Assembly: GCA_025642075.2 (NCBI GenBank)
Contig: JAODUO010000070.1
Location: 1 to 64,000 of the forward strand
Source of the DNA: Ridgeia piscesae
Taxonomy: Eukaryota > Annelida > Polychaeta > Sabellida > Siboglinidae
Reading direction: 5' to 3'
Length of the DNA: 64,000 bases
The position numbers were made by a program, and so were the translations under genes. The notes beneath the pieces were generated by a model. The model was given only the letters and a program-made list of their open reading frames with translations, was not told the origin of the DNA and did not search any database. This document shows, in pieces, positions 48,601 to 56,400 of the stretch. Each line of letters begins with the position of its first letter. Positions within the stretch are counted from its first letter, which is position 1.

Positions 48601-51135
48601 GACACTTAAAATGACATACAATCTGTGGAATGATTACATAGTTATCTTGTGTGTGTGCTTTGTTTGAAATCAAACAAATTGTTAAGACATGTAATCAGTC
48701 AAAAATAATATAGCATTGGTATAGAATTATTTTATTTTTACAACTAGAATAATAAATGTCCATGGATATAAGCCATCTAACAATTTTGAACAGTTTTAGA
48801 ACTGTATCTTCAGAAATAGCCACCACATACATATAATAGTATATAATTAAGTCCTTCAAGGTGTTTTAAAGATGTATCATCATACTGCAAGTTACAAGCA
48901 GTGGCATGTATTTTGGGAACTGGTGCACATTTCTGTAGAACAAGCCGTCTATGTTTTTTTGATTGAGTGTCTTCTATTGTTATTTCAATTTATCATTGTT
49001 TAACAACTTCACTAGGTGTGATGTCCAATGTTGTTGAATTATGTGACACTAGTGTCATATTTACAAGCAGCTGGAATCTAATAAACTATATGCCAAGTTC
49101 TAAACCAGGCACTTACATGTACATGTATTGTAAATGAATTAATGTGTCTTATTGTTATTAGAATTTTGAGGTGTTGGTGAAGTGAGTGAATAAATGTAAT
49201 GTTGTTTATGTTGTACAGATCTTCGGAAATGGTAACGGTTCTTATGCCCGGGGTTGCATGGATTCATCAAGCCCGAAGATGAAGGAATTCAAAAAGTGTA
49301 GTGCTTTTAAGGTCAAGGAATGCCGTACAATTAAGACAGGTACCAAGAAGGTATGTTTCCTGCATCCCTCAGACAATATGGGCATTATGCAGATGTTTTG
49401 TATGCATGGTACAACATTATTGAGTAAATTGTAGACCTAATAGCCTTGCTAATACTAATATCTAGGCGTTCTTACAATGGCTGTAAATACAATGCCTGTT
49501 TACGTGGCACTGTCGGGCACAGATCTTAAAAATAATATGACATTGGTCAGGAAGCTAACACAAAATTGTATGTAGTGAGAAAAACTAATATTATAATACA
49601 CTACTGACACAAAAAAAATTTTCAGTTGTAGTTTGCAAATAGTTGTTTAGTAAATCGTAGATGCATGTACCAAACAAATGCCTATTTGTGACCATCTATG
49701 TTAAAAAACATTCCAGTTCTCTAAAGCTATTTTGTTCAGTATTTTGACAGTGTTTACAGTTCCATTGTGTGCTGGGTAGCTCCTTAGGTCATCTAGGGAT
49801 GTGCCATACAGTTGCCACAAGAAAATGGCAGTAACTAGTTATTTTTATATGTTTATAATGTGTGTGTCTATGTTGGGGTGTCTTTTTGGAAGTGGCTTTT
49901 GGTGAGAGTACATTTGCCCCAAAACATATTGACTTAAATAATAGCATGCATTAAAATGGCACCACCATTATGATATCATTATTATGCGATATGCTTTTTC
50001 AGTGATTATTATTTTGTTTTGATGCCCCTGTGAGCTTCGTTTCCAAGGATCTAGGTGCAGTAGAAGTTACCTTGTTATTGTTGAATACAAAATTCAAATT
50101 GTTTGGACAGCATCAGTTTCATGACATGTCTGACAATATGCATTCTACACTTACCAGTTGCCACTGTATTGTATGAAGTTACCACCCGGTATATTGAAAC
50201 TAAAGATATTTCAGGATATTCTTTCTTGTTTTAAAGTATTTTAATTCAGGAGGAGGTAATAATAAAATATGTCTAAAAATAGCAGAAATAGTGAATAAAA
50301 AAACAGAAAATGAAATAGTTTGGCGGAATAGAGTACACGTACCAGGGTAGAATTTGTTCTTTTAAATGTTCTATATTTTACATTTTTTAACATAACATAC
50401 TAATAACGTGTGTTCAAAATCACCACTTTATGACAAGATGCAAAGCATTCACTATATATAAACACCATGGGGTGTTTGTTCATAACATTTTCTTTATTGT
50501 GAAGTGTTGCTTACAATTTTTGTCCGATAAATTGAAATATAATGGTTCTTTACGGATTATGGCACAGTGAAGTCACATGATCTGCATTTATTATCAGAAT
50601 CTCCAAAACCTGCCTGCTTTGTTTTAATTTAAGACAAATAACTTCTGCAAGTTTGTAGACATTCTTTTGCTCACATTGTCCAATATATTTGACTAAAAAT
50701 GTATTTAATATGAAATCCACCTTTTATAATCAGAATGAGGCAAAAACTGAGATGTGACAGAAACCTTGTTCTTCTTGACGCAGTTCACGTTTCGATGCCA
50801 CCATGTTATAACATTTGTCTAGCATTGTGAACAAAATATCATTGGGCTTTATTTGATCATCGTATATAACAAATTTCGGTGCTATCTCGTACAGTGGAGT
50901 TCCCAGGAGGGATCCATCATCATCCATCACATTGGAGTATGCTCATTCAACGGTAAACTGATGACTTGTCTTGAACGTGTTGCAGCAGAAGCTGTGTGCG
51001 AGATGTTGCAAGGACAAGACGAAGTGTAACGGCGGGCCTATCGACTATGTTGAAAAGAGCTCAGCCATGATCATCTCCATCAGTAGTGTCCTGTTTGTCA
51101 CCACCGTTACACTTGCGACCTTCACCACGACGTAG
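18603..51135 (+). CDS. Ly6/uPAR (three-finger) GPI-anchored protein with Pro/Glu-rich stalk, 7 coding exons
   Basis: Spliced CDS: 18,603-18,654; 22,705-22,755; 26,804-26,875; 43,079-43,375; 44,190-44,296; 49,219-49,350; 50,986-51,135. All borders are AG/GT and every phase agrees (1,1,1,1,0,0), giving 286 residues. Residues 1 to about 26 form a signal peptide (MKLYLVWFGG...). Residues 27-157 are a Pro/Glu/Ala/Thr-rich stalk. Residues 162-251 hold 12 cysteines, starting CYKC, with an RGC motif at 204-206 and ending CC-x5-CN at 244-252, as in Ly6/uPAR folds. The last 26 residues are a hydrophobic tail after a small-residue site (SSAM), expected to be replaced by a GPI anchor. The protein should therefore sit on the outer cell surface; its ligand is unknown. 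The long stalk is unusual for this family. Exon 2 is the least certain, and non-coding first exon(s) are unplaced. Confidence 0.82.
18655..19200. other. Intron 1 of Ly6-like gene, no other feature
   Basis: AT-rich. A small hairpin (ATATGCCCA...TGGGCATAT) lies near 19,046-19,067. The first intron continues to 22,704. Confidence 0.45.
19202..19345 (-). mobile_element. LINE 3'-end remnant
   Basis: On the minus strand the frame reads KKRWEDNIPEWTGMTLG...REEWRELV, the conserved C-terminal motif of I/Nimb-type and related LINE polyproteins (RWEDNI-EWTG-...-R--WR-LV). Only the last 45 or so codons remain. Confidence 0.65.
19403..20160. other. Unassigned intronic DNA
   Basis: AT-rich with no recognisable coding content. 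Confidence 0.4.
20160..20338 (-). mobile_element. P-element/THAP9-like transposase remnant
   Basis: On the minus strand, after an acceptor-like GTTGCAG, the frame reads EAAHTAEFIERMVKLFNAFNS, a stop, and then continues MLTSPALMS...ETSGHKAFFARNL to another stop. The AEFIE-x3-KLFN-x-(F/L)N motif resembles the central region of P-type transposases. The in-frame stop shows decay. Assignment is from pattern memory only. Confidence 0.35.
20346..21417. other. Unassigned intronic DNA
   Basis: No family recognised. A small GC-rich patch lies at 21,270-21,390. Confidence 0.4.
21418..22025 (-). mobile_element. LINE reverse-transcriptase C-terminal fragment
   Basis: The minus-strand frame encodes FKYVGAIIADE...EILTRIAQITAALAKL, SIFLYACESWTLT and MRCLRKLLGITYKDHISNEEV. 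These are the thumb and C-terminal blocks that follow the FADD region in LINEs related to the one at 635-3,571. A short upstream piece (KELANLVERLDKTSTAF) extends it to about 22,025. The catalytic core and everything 5' of it are missing. Confidence 0.85.
22026..22700. other. Unassigned intronic DNA
   Basis: AT-rich with no recognisable feature before the 51-nt exon. Confidence 0.4.
22705..22755 (+). CDS. Ly6-like gene, 51-nt phase-1 exon (possibly optional)
   Basis: Acceptor TTGTCACAG and donor ATG|GTAAGT flank 51 bp (17 codons, phase 1 at both ends). Joined to the leader exon it completes the signal peptide (LPLSGVKG) and adds QASLDLGD. Because both ends are phase 1, skipping it would keep the frame. 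Confidence 0.6.
23060..23823 (-). mobile_element. CR1/Jockey-like LINE 3'-end remnant
   Basis: Minus-strand pieces in three frames include ELNADLHWGKHIQATVAR, LMGAST, CDPNQHHLIITIEAVQCRVA and YHEFSHYTSATERV. These match the end of CR1-like polyproteins (LGV-I---L-W--HI, followed by VWDP----I--IE-VQRRA-R). Frameshifts and stops indicate an old insertion. Confidence 0.65.
24350..24395. repeat. Perfect 13-bp inverted repeat
   Basis: TAGGCCCTGCCAA at 24,350-24,362 and its exact reverse complement at 24,383-24,395, separated by a 20-bp AT-rich loop that itself contains ACTGCAGT. It is GC-rich against an AT-rich background. It could be the ends of a tiny foldback element or an RNA hairpin. Confidence 0.7.
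24396..25264. other. Unassigned intronic DNA
   Basis: A minus-strand frame at 24,537-24,836 (99 codons) is open but matches no family I recognise. Confidence 0.35.
25265..25640 (-). mobile_element. DIRS/Ngaro-like retroelement RNase H remnant
   Basis: On the minus strand the frame reads ILFYCDNEDTVHIKRGQ, then NLIITAKHIPSIHIGITDALSHFQLSRL. This fits the RNase H region of DIRS-type elements (SDN--V--I---, then I-AKHIPG--N-IADALSRFQ). The usual Asp in ADALSRF is preserved as TDALSHF. Only this domain remains. Confidence 0.55.
26075..26497 (+). mobile_element. LINE reverse-transcriptase C-terminal fragment
   Basis: The frame encodes EQQLQAWSQRYRTKDIDMLDTVQRRTTKIM, SYEMHLPGCDLTTLETRKLRG and EVLKILSGYENIDRIF, a conserved run at the end of many CR1/L2-type LINE polyproteins (YA-QAWSP...D---LE-VQRRATK). 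The element is 5'-truncated. Confidence 0.75.
26498..26640 (+). mobile_element. LINE 3'-terminal coding remnant
   Basis: After a frameshift, APTLWNSLLASVKLEGNISFRRCLKTSIL resembles the terminal LWNSLP---R-----S-FK--LKT-L motif of CR1-like LINEs. It is probably a second piece or the continuation of the preceding fragment. Confidence 0.5.
26804..26875 (+). CDS. Ly6-like gene, stalk exon A (72 nt)
   Basis: Acceptor TTCCTGTTACCCAG, donor GACTG|GTAAGC, phase 1 to phase 1. Encodes a PGASTTDPPAGELAQAE-type stalk. The intron that starts here begins with a sequence nearly identical to the 59-bp satellite unit. Confidence 0.75.
26898..26982. repeat. Short interspersed repeat inserted in the first satellite unit
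   Basis: (AAT)n followed by TTTATATAACACATATATCC and CACAGTGCTTTACATG resembles a small dispersed repeat common in marine animal genomes. It separates the start of a satellite-like unit (from 26,876) from the rest of that unit (from 26,983). Confidence 0.4.
26983..28001. repeat. 59-bp satellite array, block 1 (about 17 units)
   Basis: The unit comprises AGGCTATTTTATGTGTTAAA, CCTAC(T/C)ACCACGACAGTCGC and TACCACTACCCTGTCAAGT. Units near 27,800-27,960 are shortened or diverged. The array lies in the intron after stalk exon A of the Ly6-like gene. Confidence 0.98.
28002..29134. mobile_element. 1.13-kb inverted-repeat insertion splitting the satellite
   Basis: The ends are CTCTTTACTG (28,002-28,011) and CAGTAAAGAG (29,125-29,134), perfect 10-bp inverted repeats. 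TTAA borders the left side and TTA the right; the satellite unit itself contains GTGTTAAACC at this point. This fits a non-autonomous DNA transposon with a TTAA target (piggyBac-type), though the right TTAA is incomplete. The interior has no coding potential; a 17-bp direct repeat (GTTTTGGACGGTCTGCG) occurs near the right end. Confidence 0.55.
29135..37290. repeat. 59-bp satellite array, block 2 (about 139 units)
   Basis: About 8.16 kb of the same 58-59-bp unit in the same orientation as block 1. Variants include CACACAGTCG (58 bp), CCATGACAG, CTGGGAAGT, CTATCAAG and CTTGTCAAG. Variant order repeats at multi-unit distances, showing higher-order duplication. All six frames are closed within the unit, so it is non-coding. 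Confidence 0.99.
37459..37639. mobile_element. MITE-like element with CCCAGC termini
   Basis: Left end CCCAGCTAACAAAA and right end GTGTTTGCTGGG form imperfect terminal inverted repeats (CCCAGC(T/A)AACA). The 181-bp interior is rich in AACGTT words (for example CGATAACGTTAGC, CCTTAACGTTAT, GGGAACGTTACG). This resembles short MITEs seen in fish and marine invertebrates. No clear target-site duplication is seen. Confidence 0.5.
37640..38034. other. Unassigned intronic DNA
   Basis: AT-rich spacer between the MITE and the antisense LINE. Nothing recognised. Confidence 0.4.
38040..40335 (-). mobile_element. CR1/L2-like LINE, decayed, antisense to the host gene
   Basis: Reading 5' to 3' on the minus strand, the endonuclease starts near 40,190 (LLNARSVCNKA, then CDIVAITETWL), followed by RRGGGVAIL and AGDFNIHFDD. 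A linker (FFQEKIDKL) and the reverse transcriptase follow, with GKVIEKVVARRI, VVIDFSAAFDTVNHNI, LAWLQSYLEGRTQ and DVPQGSAHSP, then LGVVIDRHLDFKKQV near 38,110. The FADD region is lost or scrambled, and at least five frameshifts or stops are needed. The 3' end is truncated near 38,040. The 5' end runs directly into the 21/27-bp minisatellite. Confidence 0.85.
40336..42432. repeat. 2.1-kb minisatellite, 21-bp units grading into 27-bp units
   Basis: The left part (40,336-40,580) has diverged 21-bp units (GTCGCTGCCAACGGTATCGTT). The rest has 27-bp units with core GCTGCCCACGGTGTCGTT plus GTCATTGTT or GTCGTTGTT, and some 18-bp units. As the units are multiples of three and lack stops, long open frames appear on both strands (VAAHGVVVI on plus, NDNDTVGSN on minus). 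They are interpreted as repeat artefacts, although the array adjoins the 5' end of the antisense LINE. Confidence 0.95.
42452..43078. other. Unassigned intronic DNA upstream of stalk exon B
   Basis: AT-rich with no recognisable feature. Confidence 0.4.
43079..43375 (+). CDS. Ly6-like gene, stalk exon B (297 nt, Pro/Glu-rich)
   Basis: Acceptor TATTTATTTGCAG, donor GACTG|GTAAGA, phase 1 to phase 1. It encodes 99 residues of repeated EP, EPT and AES/AEP motifs ending in a basic GKKEEAKP segment. The skewed composition suggests an extended, possibly O-glycosylated stalk. The donor context GACTG|GTAAG is identical to that of exon A, which suggests exon duplication. Confidence 0.8.
43376..44189. 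other. Intron between stalk exon B and the first Cys-rich exon
   Basis: AT-rich. A short duplication (ATGTATCCAGGTACTACA / ATGTATCCAGGTACACC) lies near 43,821-43,855. No genes. Confidence 0.5.
44190..44296 (+). CDS. Ly6-like gene, first cysteine-rich exon
   Basis: Acceptor TACTATTTCAG, donor TGCTGG|GTGAGT, phase 1 to phase 0. It encodes the opening CYKC motif and five cysteines in total, ending at the KKECW that would close the first finger. Confidence 0.85.
44600..44735. repeat. Dispersed repeat, copy 1
   Basis: CCTAACCATGAAAACGACC, then CACATATCT-ACATACATATAC and ACTATGTTACAA, are shared in the same order with 55,474-55,612. At the second site this sequence directly follows a THAP-domain fragment, suggesting both are ends of one THAP-containing DNA transposon family. 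Confidence 0.55.
44836..45069 (-). mobile_element. Ty3/gypsy-like integrase remnant
   Basis: The minus-strand frame reads EREQHQQSQPGNGYAKHMARMTVQAAKWLW, then EDLYLGLLNIHDTRSGRTSPALQSLFG. This follows the integrase core pattern S-P--PQSNG-AE--V---K-LL---, DPYLALL-YR-TP----SPA-LL-GR of Ty3/gypsy and BEL elements. No LTRs are seen nearby. Confidence 0.7.
45070..47058. other. Unassigned intron with two small tandem duplications
   Basis: Three copies of GAA(A)TGTTCTTGAATT lie at about 45,989-46,065, each containing TTCTTGAA, an HSF-like TTCnnGAA dyad. A 43-bp duplication (AATCAGATGCACTCT...GCATGTCTGG) lies at 46,215-46,300. No coding content is recognised. Confidence 0.45.
47059..47196 (-). CDS. 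Small Pro/Thr-rich ORF of unknown status (45 codons)
   Basis: An ATG at 47,196 opens a minus-strand frame beginning MPPPPKPKVRKLTTITKFF and continuing with KPTPTVTATPSPPP. It stands out for its GC content and codon-like regularity within the AT-rich intron. TTITKFF resembles a weak PCNA-interacting (PIP-type) motif. It may be the first exon of an antisense gene or chance. Confidence 0.2.
   Translation of the reverse strand: MPPPPKPKVRKLTTITKFFTAKPTPTVTATPSPPPISTYYFIDVL
47836..47917 (-). repeat. Dispersed repeat (copy 1, minus orientation)
   Basis: The reverse complement reads TAGCTTTATCTAGAGACC then CGTCCACCCGTCATTTGGAC and matches the plus-strand sequence at 63,124-63,197 with few differences. 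Rich in ACGGGT and ACCCGTC words. Confidence 0.7.
47918..49218. other. Intron, no other feature
   Basis: AT-rich with several overlapping short open frames and no family resemblance. Confidence 0.45.
49219..49350 (+). CDS. Ly6-like gene, second cysteine-rich exon
   Basis: Acceptor TATGTTGTACAG, donor ACCAAGAAG|GTATGT, phase 0 at both ends, 44 codons. It contains YARGCMDSSS, the RGC motif characteristic of Ly6 domains, and two more cysteines. Confidence 0.85.
49351..50985. other. Last intron of the Ly6-like gene
   Basis: AT-rich with nothing recognised before the acceptor at 50,985. Confidence 0.5.
50986..51135 (+). CDS. Ly6-like gene, terminal exon with CC...CN motif and GPI signal
   Basis: Acceptor GTGTTGCAG, 49 codons and TAG at 51,133-51,135. 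It encodes CARCCKDKTKCN, the end signature of the Ly6 domain, then a hydrophilic spacer and a hydrophobic C-terminus (IISISSVLFVTTVTLATF) with no basic residues after it, as expected for a GPI-attachment signal. Confidence 0.87.
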   Translation, partial: QKLCARCCKDKTKCNGGPIDYVEKSSAMIISISSVLFVTTVTLATFTTT

Positions 51136-51443
51136 GCACCACCACCAGTCATTTCAATCAACTGGCTGCAGAGAGCAGCATGGACCATCGTATAGTGTGA
51201 ACAAGTGTCGTCCTCTGTGTTTGGTATATCGTATAACATGCTATTCAAATGACAGCATTTGTAATGACTGCACCTAACGCACATATCCCTTTTCCTGTTG
51301 TTGTAACATGAAGCATTACGTGTTGATTGCAATGACAACGTATCAGGCCGGTTTGACGTATTGAACGCGGTTTATGATGTGAAGAAACTTCATGTCGTAT
51401 GGCTGAGAATGTCATGGCGATTGCGGTTTACGACGTGAATAAA
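51136..51443 (+). terminator. 3' UTR and candidate poly(A) signal of the Ly6-like gene
   Basis: An AATAAA occurs at 51,438-51,443, about 300 bp after the stop codon, inside the 56-bp tandem repeat. A second AATAAA lies near 52,063. Which is used cannot be told. Confidence 0.45.
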
Positions 51444-51585
51444 CTTCACTTTGTTTGCCTGATAATGTCATGGGGATTGCAGTTTACGATGTGAAGAAAC
51501 TTCACTTTGTATGGCTGATAACGTCATGGGGATTGCGGTTTACGATATGAAGAAACTTCTGTTTGGCTGATAATAACATAGCCAA
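51367..51585. repeat. 56-bp tandem repeat, about 4 copies
   Basis: The unit contains GCGGTTTACGA(C/T)GTGAA, AAACTTCACTTTGT and GGCTGATAATGTCATGGGGA. It spans the probable 3' UTR end of the Ly6-like gene. Confidence 0.85.
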
Positions 51586-53140
51586 TTGTATTTAATCTGA
51601 TCTCATCCGAATTACAACCATTACGATTCAGTGTAGAATGTGAACATGCTGGATCAAGTGAGTCAGTAACATCTACATATATTAAGTCACCATTTCAGAG
51701 TAATTTCCAACAGATTGACCATTTCAAGTATTTAGCAAATACTGTCATAACGCAAAACATTGTGAAGCTTAGAAAAAGCGGTGTCTACACAATCATTCTT
51801 TGTAATCAATGTATGAATAGCACAACTGCTTGCCGCTACAGAAATAATGCAACTAATCAACTCTACAAATGGGCTTGGTTTACATGTTTACAATGACACT
51901 GTTGTCGCTGCTTTACACAGCCTATGTATAAAGTAAGTTGATTTTGATAAGCATTTTAGTCACGTGTACATAATGATGGGCATCACATTATAACTCTGTG
52001 ATTCCTTGATGTCATTGGCTGCTCATTAACATATAACATCCTGTGATGTCATTAACAACCAATAAACATACACCATGACCCTGATGTTTTATTTTTCTGG
52101 TTTCTTCAAATGACGCATTCGTCATAGCATTTACCTTTTATTCAATCCAGTGAGTCAGCCAAAGCAAACATGAATGTTTAAGCAAACCTAACACTCATAT
52201 GCCACACACGCCAAAACACACAGCAATACAATACAAACATTCACTCGCATGCAAGCACATACATGTCATAGGCAAACACACAAATATCCATAGCGTGGTT
52301 CTCCGTGACAAATATGTAGCACAAACTGTCATTAGGGTTTATTTCGTCACCAACATTTGACAGTATTCTGGTTGTTTTTCGACACCCTTTCAAACCATGT
52401 ATCAACTAATTGCGAGTCTTTATTGCACAGTATAACAATCATTGTAACTACATCTAGAACATGTATATGAAATGTTGTTTGTAAACTGCCACCTAAAACG
52501 ATTCCCAAAAATGTATATATTATTGTAAAATCTGCTATTCACAAATATCAGCTTCTTCCCAACAAGAGCAATCAATACGTACATAACAAACATATATAAT
52601 ACAAAAATGCAGTTTTATTAGAAAATGTGCACCATTTGATTGTCATACGCCTTAATGATTATCTGACGTTGGTCAAATTTTAATAATTCCCTGATTTTTG
52701 ATAGCTTTTTGACAAAATGACTTACCTGACCATAAAAGTTGTTCCCTACTATCAAGCTTGTTCCCTACTATAGTGTGTCAAGTAATTCAGTTTTTAACCC
52801 AAACTAAACAACAGATTTATACATACAACCTACTTGTCACAGTTGATAATACAAATGAGTAAAAAGTGATGAGCAAAATATCAAATTAAGGACAGACCTA
52901 GTTAAAGACAAACACTAGATTAGGTCACCTGCACAATATTTCTTACACCCTACGCAGTTGAGTATACAGGGTACACCTAACTGTCAGTCAACAGGTTGTG
53001 AATTACGCATAAATTGTTTCTATACATGTGAACTACAGTGTATAAATTTTGCTTCACAACAATATACCAACAATTAGTGTAATTAAATACTGCTATATAT
53101 ATACCTGTGAACAGTTGTTTTGCAGATGAAACTTAGTAGT
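51586..53140. other. Convergent intergenic region
   Basis: AT-rich DNA between the 3' ends of the Ly6-like gene (plus) and BCKDHB (minus). No coding content or structured repeat was recognised. Confidence 0.5.
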
Positions 53141-53146
53141 TTTATT
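53141..53146 (-). terminator. Candidate poly(A) signal of BCKDHB
   Basis: TTTATT on the plus strand is AATAAA on the minus strand, 164 bp beyond the BCKDHB stop codon. Confidence 0.55.
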
Positions 53147-53309
53147 ATAACTTTTAACAGCCTAAAAATACATATTTATAGCAGAAAGATAAACTGTGTT
53201 TAATGAACAAACTGTAGTGGATTACTACAGTTTCATGGTACATTTTAAAGATCATTTTGTATCTGAAAACAACAGCATACTAGACCGACCCAACCAGGCC
53301 TTTGTAGGT

Positions 53310-53450
53310 TCAATAATTGATCATTTTTTTCAAGGCTTCGAAGCAGCGCCACTTGTCAGGCAAATAGAATGCCTCGTAGACATGTGGGAATGGGGTATCG
53401 TAGCCGCACACCCGCTGGACTGGAGCTTCAAGATGTAGGAAACATTCCTC
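53310..53450 (-). CDS. BCKDHB: BCKDHB terminal exon
   Basis: Acceptor GTATTTGCAG, 46 codons and TGA at 53,312-53,310. Encodes [20 protein letters not shown] and a KKMINY-type C-terminus, which is the normal end of E1 beta. Confidence 0.97.
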   Translation of the reverse strand, partial: EECFLHLEAPVQRVCGYDTPFPHVYEAFYLPDKWRCFEALKKMINY

Positions 53451-56400
53451 CTGCAAATACAATCACAAAATGTGAGACACGTAATTTATTAAACGTGTAT
53501 GCATAAATATATATCACAGTAATCAATGTTGTCTGTTCTCTAGTAGTGTTATTATTTTGGCTGTTAAATTCAATTTATGTCAACAATACTGTTTGTAAAC
53601 ATGTCTATGATGATGTCACAATATATTTAGTTAGCTCTTTTGTAATCACAAACATGACATTAACCTTTGACTGCCAGTCCGTAACAATCACCAGTGACAT
53701 CAGCTATGTGAAGAACTTAAAAGTCAACATTCTGAGCTATCCTATAACTTTAAAATAGTTTTTAAGAAAACATATTTGCAACACTATTTACCTACTTGAT
53801 CATTCTCACTACCATAGATGGTATTGTAACTTTTTATATAAAATTATTAATCAATAAATTATGATTTTGAAAAATTACAAGTCACCAGGTCCAGATAATT
53901 GAATAATACATGTGGGTATAATTGTCTTTTGCATAATTTATATTAAAATAGCATATTGTGTCAAATTCAGTTTATGTATTTAAGAAACGGATGATCTCGG
54001 AATGCATTTCCAGTTACTAAACAAGAACACATTCATCAATTGCATGACACAGTCCAAATTGTGGTGTTGGACAGACCCTCCTACAACTTGTGTTCCTAAT
54101 GCCATTGTTGTTTCAAAGTAGGTTTAAATGTAACGAGTTGACGCTATAACATACCTGTATTGTTGACGCAATTTCTGCACCAAACCCACCCGTGATCGGA
54201 GCTTCGTGACTGACCAGCAATCGTCCAGTTTTCTTGACCGACTGAAAGCAGGAGTGTACAGGTCAACAGTGTTCTGGACTGCTGTGAATTAAGAAATCAC
54301 ACAGTTTACATGCACACACACACATATATTTCTGATTGTAAACAAACATCAGGCTATGCCATATTGTGTCGAGGAGTGAACTGACAATTATGACATTGGA
54401 TGAAATATTTCTGGTTGGTTTTGTTTGATATATTGCTGTAGGTTTCTGCACGATGATTCCATACCAGATTTCCTTTAACCGTATACACAAACACACAGTG
54501 CTGGCTGGCATTGTATTCCACAACATCGCATACAAAACTGCCCAAATGCATTTGATGGTTTCACAAAGTTTTATTAATAGATATCTGTGAAAGATTATTT
54601 GAATAGCTATTTTGTAGTTTCAAGGATTGCTCGAGACCATCCGAGGTTTACAGTTTAGAACTGTACATACGTTTGAACTATCACTAAAAAAACATCAACA
54701 TATGCTGGGAATGAATCGTCAAATAGTACAAACCCTAAAACAACTGGGAATTTTGAAAAAATAAAGCAATCCTGGAGTCATAGTGAAGCCACTGAGTCTG
54801 CTGTGGCATTGCTGCCCGACAGGAAAATGGTTAGAACTATTGTAGCATACATATTACATAATTACACATCTATGCTAGACGTGTTCACTGTCGAGACACT
54901 CACTTCAATGACTGTGGCACTGTCCCATGGTAGAATGGTGCGCAAGTCTATCAGCTCACACGATATGTTGAGTTTATCGTGTGCCAGGTCGGCCACTTGG
55001 CGCAGCACGTGCACCTGTGTGCCCCAGCCAAGTAGTGTTACATCACTTCCTGCAACATGGGGTCAGACCACAATTAGTTTAAACACATTGTGTTGTCCAA
55101 TTCATGAGCAATGCAGGCAGTGCATAATAAATAATGGTAGCGCATCGACATGGTTTAAGTTGCTTATATAAATCCACCATTAGCAAAATACGTGAGTGTC
55201 GGGCATACGGATGCAAACCCAAAGCAGGAGCTGAGAAACGAATGAGTTTCTTCCAGATTCCAAATGCGAAAAACATTCCAGTGAAGGACGAGTTGGCTAT
55301 GAAATGGTTACGCAACATTTGTAAAGACCACACGGTGGCCAAATTCAACTGAACGATGACAGTTTTACCATGAACTGCATGCTCGAAGACAGATTTTGAA
55401 CACAGAAGAAAGAAGATGTCCCAACTGAATTTGTAGACCGAATGAAACCCGGGGCCCGGGTATTGAATGATCTTTTAATTTTTCACCTAACCATGAAAAC
55501 GACCTGTTATTACAGCTGGCAAACTTTCCCTCACATATCTTGTATACATATATACACACTATGTTACAAGATAAAATAATTTATATTCCTATAACGAATA
55601 TAAGTCATAAAACAAACTCGTGCAAAATTTGACGGTAAGCCGGTGTAAGATAGACTATTGACCCGTGTAGAAATACTATAATATTAATAATTATCAAATA
55701 CATTTTGCTGACCATTCAAAGTAGAATTTTTTTTAATTAACAAACCACCATTTAAAATATTATTGTAGCTCTGATGCACATAAATTTTGATACAAAACAC
55801 TGCTTATCGTTAAGTCTTTGCACAATGCAAAGTTCAACTGAACATGTTATATGGTGCGTAATTTGAGAACACGTGCACAGTTTACTGTGCTGGACAGTGG
55901 TAGGATACAATCAAGTCGCAGGTCAATGGTACAATAAGTATGTCAGCCCTCCACTTCACAGTCAAGCAACAAGAAACATCTGGTAATAGTTATCAAAGGC
56001 TTTCTAAGGATTGTATACAATCAGCAAAATGTTCATCTAATCTCAGCAAAACTTCAGATTTATTGACATATTAAAGTGCATGGCTTGACAAATTAGCTCC
56101 GACATACACAAATAATAACATAACCTGAAATTTGTTCTTTTTAGAACAATTATTTGTACTGCTGTATTTTGTGCAAACACATCCTACAGAAGACACTGTC
56201 TTGGTGATCCCATTTGTAGTTCACATACACTAGGTACATGTCGTGGTTGTCATGGTTAATATTTGTTTATATTTTGATTAGTAAAAACAATAATATGTTG
56301 CGAGATAATTCCAATTGTGAACCTCATGGGTTGTGACATCTGAAAGGAGATTATGATAGCCACAGTAACACCAATGCGCATAAGTACCAGATCCTCCCAA

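Noticed and set aside
55134..55352. THAP fragment as a bona fide host gene
   Set aside because: Stop right after the zinc motif, no supporting exons, position antisense in an intron and linkage to a dispersed repeat favour a transposon relic.
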